This document shows, piece after piece, positions 32,733 through 38,473 of a DNA stretch of 38,473 nt. Source of the stretch: a virus; the IMG/VR virus record IMGVR_UViG_3300030012_003944, positions 18,912 to 57,384 of that record; one strand, written 5' to 3'. Position numbers and translations under genes: made by a program. The stretch's first letter is position 1. Each line of letters starts with the position of its first letter. Below the pieces are notes generated by a model. That model ran no database searches, had not been told where the DNA came from, and saw only the letters and a program-made list of their open reading frames with translations.

Positions 32733-32749
32733 TATATTTATAATAAAAT
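32733..32749 (+). promoter_or_regulatory. late-gene motif, long form
   Basis: TATATTTATAATAAAAT with further ATATTTTAAA downstream, matching the 3752 copy over the same 17 bases; nine bases before the ATG at 32758. Confidence 0.5.
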
Positions 32750-32757
32750 ATTTTAAA

Positions 32758-33423
32758 ATGAAAGATAACTTTGATTTAAAGAAATTTTTAACGGAAAATA
32801 AAACCATTGAAAATTCTAATCCTTATTTAAAAGAAGAAAAAGAAATATCAAAAAAAGAAGAAAAATCTCTTAAAAAAGTTTCTAAACAACTAAAAAAATC
32901 AGTTAAAGCTCATGATTTACAAGCTAAAACCATTGATAAAGCTTTAAAAGAAGAATCAACAGACCTTAAATCTAAAATTCGTGAAATGATTATTAACGAA
33001 TTAAGTGAAGTAATGGATCCTAAAGATGAAGAGGAAGAAATAGATTATGAAGATTATGAAGAGCAAAAAAGACAAGCAGAAGAAGAAGCTGAAATAGCAG
33101 CTTATCTTGGTAGTATACCATTTGAAGAATCTTTAGACGAAGCTAAAGAAGATGAAGAAGAAATAGAAACTGATGAATCCGAAGACACAGAAGAAGTACC
33201 TGAAGAGGAAGAAACTGAAGAAATAGAAACAGAAGAAAAACCTGAAACTGGAGGTGGATTAGAAGATATAGCTGCTGACATGGAAGGTGATGAAGGTGAT
33301 CTTATGGACCACCTAATCTCAGCTTTAAAAGTATCTAAAGCAATGGACAACGAAAAACTTACTACTCAAATAGGAAACACCTTAAAATTCTTTGTAGGTG
33401 AGTACATTGGAGGAGAAGAATAA
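32758..33423 (+). CDS. highly acidic core/internal head-type protein
   Basis: 221 residues. Leader MKDNFDLKKFLTENK is close in pattern to T4 capsid-targeting sequences and contains FLTE. A Lys-rich coiled coil follows (KKEEKSLKKVSKQLKKSVKA), then an extremely acidic middle (about 85-175, e.g. EEIETDESEDTEEVPEEEET), then a C-terminal helical domain (LMDHLISALKVSKAMDNEKL). This composition is typical of prohead scaffold/core or internal proteins. Internal L/x-E sites (LSE, LDE) are frequent, but so are glutamates. Confidence 0.65.
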   Translation: MKDNFDLKKFLTENKTIENSNPYLKEEKEISKKEEKSLKKVSKQLKKSVKAHDLQAKTIDKALKEESTDLKSKIREMIINELSEVMDPKDEEEEIDYEDYEEQKRQAEEEAEIAAYLGSIPFEESLDEAKEDEEEIETDESEDTEEVPEEEETEEIETEEKPETGGGLEDIAADMEGDEGDLMDHLISALKVSKAMDNEKLTTQIGNTLKFFVGEYIGGEE

Positions 33424-33449
33424 AATAAAATCTATATAAAATAAAAACT

Positions 33450-33620
33450 ATGAACTTAAATGAAATTATTGAAGCTATTAAAGAACAAGTAGTAACTTTA
33501 GAAGCTGAAAACGAAAAAACAACAAAAGTAGCTCGTACGCGTGCACGTAGAGCAGCTAATGAAATTAAAAAATTAGCAGCTGAGTTTAAAAGAACTTCAA
33601 CTGCTGAAGATAAAGCTTAA
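33450..33620 (+). CDS. Hc1-like histone/nucleoid protein
   Basis: 56 residues: helix 1 MNLNEIIEAIKEQVVTLEAE, then TKVARTRARRAANEIKKLAA and EFKRTSTAEDKA. The centre T-R-A-R-R-A-x2-E-I-x-K-L-x3-F-(K/R)-x2-S matches the small histone H1-like Hc1 family that is widespread in Bacteroidota (GTRARKxxLEIEKLxKEFRKxS). Expected to bind DNA, perhaps packaged or condensing phage DNA, or altering host chromatin. Sits between the acidic core-type protein and the EF-hand-like protein, 29 bases from the former. Confidence 0.75.
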   Translation: MNLNEIIEAIKEQVVTLEAENEKTTKVARTRARRAANEIKKLAAEFKRTSTAEDKA

Positions 33621-33621
33621 T

Positions 33622-34443
33622 ATGAAGCAATTAACCAATGAAGCGTTCTCTCCTGAGGAATCCAAAAAAATATATGACAATTTTTTGTCTATAGTTGGAA
33701 CTCGGAGAGATAAATTGGTTAAAAGATATGGCTCTGAAGCCGAAAAAGTAGCATATGCTAAAGCTGTTAAACAAGTTAAAAAACAAGCAGAAGAAAAACC
33801 TATGGAAAAAGAAATTGAAGAAGGTACTTGTGGGTATGGTATAGACGGAAAAATTGGAGATACACCAGCTGGCCCAATGTTAATTAGACTTAAAGAAATG
33901 GTTAAAGATGCCTTAAAAAACCCTAAAAAAGCTGATTTAAATAAAGATGGTAAGCTTTCTGATTATGAAAAGAAAAGAGGAGCTGCTATTGAAAAAGCAA
34001 TGCAAAAAGAAGATATTGATGTAGGCCACACAGACGATGAACCAGGTATGTTAAAAGCAGATTTATATCGTATTGGAAAGTATGCTATGGAGCTTTATAA
34101 AATGGTTGATAAGTTTGATGAAATGGATAGTGAAGTAGATTTTCCACATTGGTGGCAATCAAAAATTACTAAGTCAAAAGGTATGTTGGTTTCTGCAAAA
34201 CATTATCTTGATTTTGAAATGAAAGAACCTCAAATTGATGCAATGGTAGACGTTGCAAGTGAGGAAGGTGTAATTGATGAAAAAAAACTCACTACAGCAG
34301 AAAAAAATAAAAAAGAAGATATTATTAAAGGTATAGCTAAACAAAAAGGTGGAAAAGATAAACTTAAAGGTGTAGACTATGCTGTAGCTACTGATAGAGC
34401 TAAAAAATTAGCTGAAACTATATTTGCTAAACTTAGATCATGA
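33622..34443 (+). CDS. EF-hand-like multi-module head-block protein
   Basis: 273 residues. Begins MKQLTNEAFSPEES (a TNE site), then a basic helical segment. Residues 104-120 contain ADLNKDGKLSDYEKKRG, a complete EF-hand/dockerin-like calcium loop (D-x-N-x-D-G-x-L-x-x-x-E). Residues about 135-215 (DDEPGMLKADLYRIGKYAME, then DFPHWWQSKITKSKGMLVSA KHYLDFE) are a module recurrent in marine T4-like phages. The C-terminal part is Lys-rich. Likely a processed virion-internal protein; function unknown. Confidence 0.65.
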   Translation: MKQLTNEAFSPEESKKIYDNFLSIVGTRRDKLVKRYGSEAEKVAYAKAVKQVKKQAEEKPMEKEIEEGTCGYGIDGKIGDTPAGPMLIRLKEMVKDALKNPKKADLNKDGKLSDYEKKRGAAIEKAMQKEDIDVGHTDDEPGMLKADLYRIGKYAMELYKMVDKFDEMDSEVDFPHWWQSKITKSKGMLVSAKHYLDFEMKEPQIDAMVDVASEEGVIDEKKLTTAEKNKKEDIIKGIAKQKGGKDKLKGVDYAVATDRAKKLAETIFAKLRS

Positions 34444-34910
34444 CAAAACAAGAGCTACAAAGTAGATTAAAGATTTTAATTAAACAGGTGTATGCTAATA
34501 AAACTATTACACCTGAGGAAGCTGTTCAATATGATGAACTAACTAAGTTTCCTGAATTAAAAGCTGTTATTGTAGATCTTTTAACACCTGAATATGATAA
34601 CTTTGTAGCTTCAATTGATTGGGTTGCACCACGTCCTTCAACATTTAGAATTAATTTAAAAAATGATCAATTATTTTACTTAATTTATGGTAAAAGAAGT
34701 TTTATAGCTCAAATTGAAGGTAAAAAATACTATTTATTAAATCTTCCTGAAGAACAACACGCTGCTGAAGCAATAGCTCGTATTTTAAGATTTGGAGTTA
34801 AACCTGAAGAAGGAACAGAAGATGGTATGGGTGGAGATTTAGCAACAGAAGAACCACCAGCTGAAGAACCAGCAACAGAAGAACCACCAACCGAAGAACC
34901 AGAAACATAA
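34440..34910 (+). CDS. 156-residue conserved-type protein with acidic repeat tail
   Basis: N-terminal leader-like helix (MTKQELQSRLKILIKQVYAN). A compact alpha/beta domain follows (PSTFRINLKNDQLFYLIYGK RSFIAQIEGKKYYLLNLPEE). The low-complexity tail is built of E-E-P-P/A-T/A units (ATEEPPAEEPATEEPPTEEP). ATGA overlap with the previous gene, TAATG with the next. No family recognised. Confidence 0.6.
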   Translation: MTKQELQSRLKILIKQVYANKTITPEEAVQYDELTKFPELKAVIVDLLTPEYDNFVASIDWVAPRPSTFRINLKNDQLFYLIYGKRSFIAQIEGKKYYLLNLPEEQHAAEAIARILRFGVKPEEGTEDGMGGDLATEEPPAEEPATEEPPTEEPET

Positions 34911-35470
34911 TGGGAAATTTTGATTTAAGAAAATTTATAATAGAAGGTAAATTGTTTGAAGCAGCAATGGAATGTCCCGCTGCTACTCAAGATGTAGCAT
35001 TAAATACTGCTAATAGAGATAGAGCTATACAAGCTGACTTTATTAATTATGGCCCATTAAATGTAGAAGAACCTGGTGATTATTGGAAAGATATAGCTAA
35101 AAAATGGAAAACAACATTTAAAGCTGCTTTTAAATCACGATGTGGTAATTGTGTAGCATTTGATATTTCACCAAGAATGTTAAAATGTATACCTGGTTTA
35201 ACTTCTGAACCTGTAGAAGAACCTAATGCAAGAGAAGATATTGATAAAGCTTTTAAAGATAATCCTAAAATAGCAAATTTAGTTAAAAAAGGTGTTTTAG
35301 GGTATTGTTGGATGCATCATTTTAAATGTCATTCTGCAAGATCTTGTAATACATGGGCAGCAGGTGGTCCTATTAATAAAGATAGTGTATCTTATGATTG
35401 GCAAGAAAGAAATGAAAAAGCCGCTTTAAACCCAGAACCTATAGACCCTGATCTTTATAAAGACGATTAA
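34910..35470 (+). CDS. cysteine-rich protein with HiPIP-like spacing
   Basis: 186 residues. Leader MGNFDLRKFIIEGKLFEAAM contains FIIE and KLFE. The body holds ATQDVALNTANRDRAIQADF and INYGPLNVEEPGDYW, a block I recall from marine phages. Cysteines: RCGNCVAF (C-x2-C), MLKCIPG, then LGYCWMHHFKCHSARSCNTW AAGG. The order C-x2-C-x-aromatic ... G-Y-C ... C-x2-W resembles high-potential iron-sulfur proteins, though a zinc site is equally possible. No start ambiguity (TAATG). Confidence 0.65.
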   Translation: MGNFDLRKFIIEGKLFEAAMECPAATQDVALNTANRDRAIQADFINYGPLNVEEPGDYWKDIAKKWKTTFKAAFKSRCGNCVAFDISPRMLKCIPGLTSEPVEEPNAREDIDKAFKDNPKIANLVKKGVLGYCWMHHFKCHSARSCNTWAAGGPINKDSVSYDWQERNEKAALNPEPIDPDLYKDD

Positions 35471-35471
35471 T

Positions 35472-36455
35472 ATGGATGTTTTAGATAAATTTTTACATGA
35501 CGTAGCTTATAAGTTTCCTAAAGGATATCCTGACATGAATGATCCTAAGGATAAAGATATGCTGTTTAAAATGATCCATGAAGTAACAGAAGAAAAATCT
35601 TTATTAAAAGAAGGAAGTGAATTATATGATAAAGTTATCTTAAATGCTTTAGACACAGACACCATTCCTCAATCTAAAAATAAATATAAATTTGGAGGTA
35701 GTTCAACATTTGATATTCAAGTTAAATCTGATGATTTAGATATTTGGAAAAAATTATGGGGTGTAAAACCACCTAAAGTAGGTAAAGAAGTAGGAACTGC
35801 TGGTTCTTTAGGAGTAGGAAATGGAGAGATTTCTCTTTATTGGCTATATAATTACTCTAATAGTGGTATTGATGTTACTATGGGAAGAGAAGGAGATGAT
35901 CCTGATTTATTTTTTAGTGGTAAAGGAGTAGAAGTTAAAGCCTATGATAAACACACAGGACTTTTAGGTTTAGGTAGATATGGAGCTGATAAAGAAAATT
36001 TACGTTTATTAGGGTTAATTTTTGGACTTAATAATTTAGTTAAAATTTTAGGAAAAGATGAAAAACTTAAAACTATTAATCCTACTAATTTTAAAGGAGT
36101 TGATTTAGTTCCTGCTATGGAAGATGTGTTAAAATTAAAAAATTTAGAATTAGGTGATTTAGCACAAACATATCCTTTATTTGCTACTATTAAAAATAAT
36201 ATAGATTCTTTAGTTAGTGAATTAGGGGATTTTAGTACTGCTGAAGAAGGAGCTAGAAATATGGCACACAAATTAGTTCAAAGTAAACTTTTTAGAAAAC
36301 CCGGAACTGGTGGTTTTTTAGCTAGTTTAAAAGAAGATGGTGATGTTAGATTTTTTGCTATAGATTTAGAAAAATTAAAAGCAAGTGATGACTTTTTAAG
36401 TAACTTCCAATCTAAACAAAGTTCTTTAGGTTTAAATTTTGACAAATTATTTTAA
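35472..36455 (+). CDS. putative PD-(D/E)XK nuclease of the head-protein block
   Basis: 327 residues. DDPDLFFSGKGVEVKAYD carries P144-D145 and E154-V-K156, the core PD...(D/E)xK motif. E119 in GNGEISLYWLY, a helix glutamate before it, fits as the first acidic residue. GLLGLGRYGADKENLRLLGL follows the nuclease core. EVTEEKSLLKEGSE (37-50) has an LKE site. The rest is helical. Nuclease activity is inferred from the motif; the overall family is not recognised. Confidence 0.6.
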   Translation: MDVLDKFLHDVAYKFPKGYPDMNDPKDKDMLFKMIHEVTEEKSLLKEGSELYDKVILNALDTDTIPQSKNKYKFGGSSTFDIQVKSDDLDIWKKLWGVKPPKVGKEVGTAGSLGVGNGEISLYWLYNYSNSGIDVTMGREGDDPDLFFSGKGVEVKAYDKHTGLLGLGRYGADKENLRLLGLIFGLNNLVKILGKDEKLKTINPTNFKGVDLVPAMEDVLKLKNLELGDLAQTYPLFATIKNNIDSLVSELGDFSTAEEGARNMAHKLVQSKLFRKPGTGGFLASLKEDGDVRFFAIDLEKLKASDDFLSNFQSKQSSLGLNFDKLF

Positions 36456-36456
36456 T

Positions 36457-37467
36457 ATGACACGTTTAACAAATTTAATAAAAGAAGTATTATCTACTCA
36501 ACCAAAAAAGAAAGATTGTAACTGCGGTTGCAATACTTGTGATAATGTAGGTAATGAAGGTGTGTTATTAAATGAAAATAAAGCCCCTAAACAAATATTA
36601 TCGGAAAATCTGCAATATCATGTGCAAAATAAACTACCACTAACCGAAAACACATTCCGTTATGGTTCCGAATCTTTCCTTAATTTATGGCAAGAAGCAC
36701 GTTATTTATATTTGCGTGAAATTATCCATGTAAATGATGATGATAAAGAAATTTTAGAAGAAACTGACTTAGGTAACTATGGAATGTATGAAGGTAAAAA
36801 AGTACCTTTAGGTTTACCTATGGAAAATGTAGTTAATGAGTCTTTTAATATAGGTGATAAAGTAAAGTTTGTTGGTGATAAGTCTAGTTTTAAAAACTTA
36901 GACCCAAATAAAATATATATTATTGATGATATAATACGTGACACACTTTTTAATGATGTGCGATATATAGTTGGTGAAGAGCCTCTAAAAGTAGATGATA
37001 TTCAACTTGCTGAATCAGAAGATTTAGACAAAATTCGAAAAGAAGTAGAAAAAATAGCCCAAAATTCTCCAGGTAAAGGTTGGACAAAAAAATCTATAGA
37101 TCAAGAAGTTAATAGAAGATTCCAACAGTTTTTAAATAGAAAACCTATGGATGAATCAGAAGATTTAGATGAAGCAGCTAAAAAGAAAAAGAAAAAAAAT
37201 CCACCTATAGGAAAACCAAAACGTGGTGGACCTAAAGCATATTATGTTTATGTTAGAGATCCTAAAACAAAACGTATTAAAAAAGTTACATTTGGTTCTG
37301 GTGGATTAAAAGCAAAAATTAATAACCCTAAAGCAAGACGAGCTTTTTCAAAAAGACACGATTGCCCTAATAAAAAAGATAGAACAAAAGCATCATATTG
37401 GTCTTGTAGATTACCTCGCTATGCTAAACTATTAGGTTTAAAATCATCCTTTAGTGGATTTTGGTAA
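36457..37467 (+). CDS. multi-module head-block protein with cysteine cluster and basic YWSCR domain
   Basis: Start at ATG 36457, right after the preceding stop; an upstream ATG (36439) overlaps that gene. Leader MTRLTNLIKEVLS is followed by DCNCGCNTCDN, a tight cysteine cluster. A series of modules is separated by LLNE, ILSE, PLTE, VVNE, QLAE and PMDE. The C-terminal domain (GGPKAYYVYVRDPKTKRIKK VTFGSGGLKAKINNPKARRA, then RHDCPNKK, then SYWSCRLPRYAKLLGL) is a basic domain very common in marine T4-like phages, with paired Cys/His. Likely a processed virion protein binding DNA. Confidence 0.7.
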   Translation: MTRLTNLIKEVLSTQPKKKDCNCGCNTCDNVGNEGVLLNENKAPKQILSENLQYHVQNKLPLTENTFRYGSESFLNLWQEARYLYLREIIHVNDDDKEILEETDLGNYGMYEGKKVPLGLPMENVVNESFNIGDKVKFVGDKSSFKNLDPNKIYIIDDIIRDTLFNDVRYIVGEEPLKVDDIQLAESEDLDKIRKEVEKIAQNSPGKGWTKKSIDQEVNRRFQQFLNRKPMDESEDLDEAAKKKKKKNPPIGKPKRGGPKAYYVYVRDPKTKRIKKVTFGSGGLKAKINNPKARRAFSKRHDCPNKKDRTKASYWSCRLPRYAKLLGLKSSFSGFW

Positions 37468-37468
37468 A

Positions 37469-37903
37469 ATGGAAAGATTAAAAAAAATAGTTAAAGAAAT
37501 TCTTGCTGAAAAAAAGAGCAAAAGAGATAGATGTTTACGCATTGCTGATCGTAAATTTGACAAACCCTCTGCCTATAAATCAGGTGCTGTAGTTAGATGT
37601 AGAAAAGGTAAAATTTGGAAAGGTATAAAAGAAGAACAAATACGTGATGTAATTAAAGAATCTTTACGTGATTGGTTTAAAAAAGAAAAATGGGTTCGTA
37701 TTAATACACAAGGTAATATAACTGGCCCTTGTGGTACAATGAAAAAAGGTAAAGCTACAACTCGTTGTTTACCTAGAGCAAAAGCACAATCCTTAACTAA
37801 AGCTGAAAGGAAAGCTACAGTAGCTAAAAAAGTTAGAGGAGGTAAAAAAGGTAAACAATTTGTAAAAAATACTAAAAAAGCTCAATATAAAAAAAAGTCT
37901 TGA
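37469..37903 (+). CDS. basic cysteine-containing protein, probably virion-internal
   Basis: Start at ATG 37469 (MERLKKIVKEILAEKKSKRD), one base after the previous stop. Residues 20-50 (DRCLRIADRKFDKPSAYKSG AVVRCRKGKIWKG) form a first module. ESLRDWFKKEKWVRINTQGN then ITGPCGTMKKGKATTRCLPR AKAQSLTKAE is a second, resembling short WV(R/D)I...GPCG...C.P modules known in several large viruses. The tail is almost purely basic (KKVRGGKKGKQFVKNTKKAQ). Strong positive charge suggests DNA binding in the capsid. Confidence 0.7.
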   Translation: MERLKKIVKEILAEKKSKRDRCLRIADRKFDKPSAYKSGAVVRCRKGKIWKGIKEEQIRDVIKESLRDWFKKEKWVRINTQGNITGPCGTMKKGKATTRCLPRAKAQSLTKAERKATVAKKVRGGKKGKQFVKNTKKAQYKKKS

Positions 37904-38160
37904 AACCCTACACTGATATAGAAGTTACAGATTCCTATATTATTCGTGAATTTTCTGAAAATATAGATCCAATAGAATTGTTATGGCATCGTGATGATGA
38001 AGATCGAACTTTAGAAATCCTTGGAGAAACAAACTGGAAGATACAACTTGATAATGAGTTGCCAACCTCATTAAACAAACCCATATTTATACCAAAACAT
38101 TATTGGCACCGTGTTATAAAAGGAGATAATAGTCTTAAATTAAAGATATATAAAAAATGA
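37900..38160 (+). CDS. small cupin-like protein (TTG start)
   Basis: 86 residues. The only good start is TTG at 37900, overlapping the previous TGA (TTGA); no ATG is available upstream before the stop. ELLWHRDDEDRTLEILGETN WKIQLDNELPTSLNKPIFIP KHYWHRVIKG has WHRD...E...H at cupin-like spacing (His at WHR and YWHR) and the fold-defining strand order. Similar small proteins follow the basic head-block genes in marine phages. Metal binding possible. ATGA overlap with the next gene. Confidence 0.65.
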   Translation: MKPYTDIEVTDSYIIREFSENIDPIELLWHRDDEDRTLEILGETNWKIQLDNELPTSLNKPIFIPKHYWHRVIKGDNSLKLKIYKK

Positions 38161-38473
38161 TATTAGATTGGAGAACGTATGTATTGAGAAGCGATATAAG
38201 AAATTTACCCTTAGAAGAGCAAAGAAGACAATTTTTAAAAGAACAATTGTATTATGACAATCTTTTAAGTGAGCAAAGACAACTCCAATATCAATTATCT
38301 CAAATTCAATCTCAAGGAGGACGAACACCAAACCCATCCTCAAATTCTTTTCTTAATACTCGTTCACTATTATTTGATAGAACAGATGATAGAGTTGCTA
38401 CGAATATTGATATTGACGCTACAAATGGTGTAACTGTTTCAATGTGGGTAAAGGCACCTGATAGTGGTACTAA
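38157..38473 (+). CDS. LamG-type adhesin, third copy (truncated by window end)
   Basis: Open from ATG 38157 (ATGA overlap with the previous stop) to the window end; 105 residues seen. The N-terminal half is a coiled coil rich in Gln (EEQRRQFLKEQLYYDNLLSE QRQLQYQLSQIQ). The start of a LamG domain follows (SLLFDRTDDRVATN ... GVTVSMWVKAPDSGT), matching VAFDGTDDHV and FSVSAWFK of the gene at 4074. Its N-terminus differs from copies 1 and 2. Partial gene, missing its 3' end. Confidence 0.75.
   Translation, partial: MILDWRTYVLRSDIRNLPLEEQRRQFLKEQLYYDNLLSEQRQLQYQLSQIQSQGGRTPNPSSNSFLNTRSLLFDRTDDRVATNIDIDATNGVTVSMWVKAPDSGT

Noticed and set aside
33102-33350. 82-residue Ser-rich minus-strand frame
   Set aside because: Antisense of the Glu-rich acidic stretch (GAA/GAG read as TTC/CTC, TCT/TCC); composition artefact.
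34840-34908. Possible CRISPR-like or tandem DNA repeat (GAAGAACCACCA units)
   Set aside because: The repeats are short, in frame and encode an E-E-P-P protein tail; there are no spacers.
36439-36456. Upstream ATG for the gene at 36457
   Set aside because: Would overlap the end of the preceding gene; the ATG at 36457, one base after that stop, gives the leader-like N-terminus found in neighbours.

Overview
The window is a piece of a large, AT-rich tailed-phage genome with a contractile tail (T4-like myovirus architecture). All convincing genes lie on the + strand, tightly packed and often coupled by TAATG or ATGA stop/start overlaps. The host is probably a marine Bacteroidota (Flavobacteriia). 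I infer this from very low GC, A-rich leaders without Shine-Dalgarno sequences, a lipoprotein with a Bacteroidota-like acidic patch after the lipobox cysteine, and a small protein resembling the Hc1 histone-like family common in that phylum. No virus or host name can be given from the sequence alone.

Layout. (1) 1-2.35 kb: very short, mostly unrecognised genes, several behind near-identical copies of one promoter-like motif (core GTATATTGTAGTATAATT), plus a tRNA-Gly(UCC) with its own terminator. (2) 2.33-2.73 kb: a GC-rich palindromic gap and a possible minus-strand gene remnant. (3) 2.7-5.9 kb: a secreted protein, a lipoprotein, a small structural-type protein, two tandem LamG (concanavalin-like) proteins and a zinc-ribbon protein. 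(4) 5.9-9.3 kb: small accessory proteins, an HD phosphohydrolase and a gp55-like late sigma factor. (5) 9.3-25.7 kb: the baseplate/tail module, with a gp5-like spike protein, a carboxypeptidase-regulatory-domain protein, gp25, gp6, a DNRLRE-like protein, a very large tail-protein-I-like protein and several conserved structural proteins. (6) 25.7-27.9 kb: a GIY-YIG endonuclease, a gp61-like primase and a PD-(D/E)XK RecB-type nuclease. (7) 27.9-38.2 kb: P-loop kinase, a 991-residue multidomain protein, a HAD nucleotidase, zinc-ribbon, acidic, Hc1-like and EF-hand-like proteins, a cysteine-rich protein, a second PD-(D/E)XK candidate and two basic cysteine-containing proteins. The window ends inside a third LamG-type protein.

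The most unusual part is region 7. Many of its proteins begin with a short amphipathic leader ending in L/I-x-E (LIKE, LLKE, FLTE, FIIE). They also carry repeated L/V/T-N-E tetrapeptides between domains. In T4 the prohead protease gp21 cuts after (I/L)-x-E and removes such leaders from proteins packaged in the capsid. I therefore propose that this block encodes a set of capsid-internal, protease-processed proteins. Its centre is a polyprotein combining a nucleotidyltransferase, a basic module, a complete type-1 copper (cupredoxin) domain and two HExxH metallopeptidase domains. The packaging and processing are inference; the motifs are visible in the sequence.
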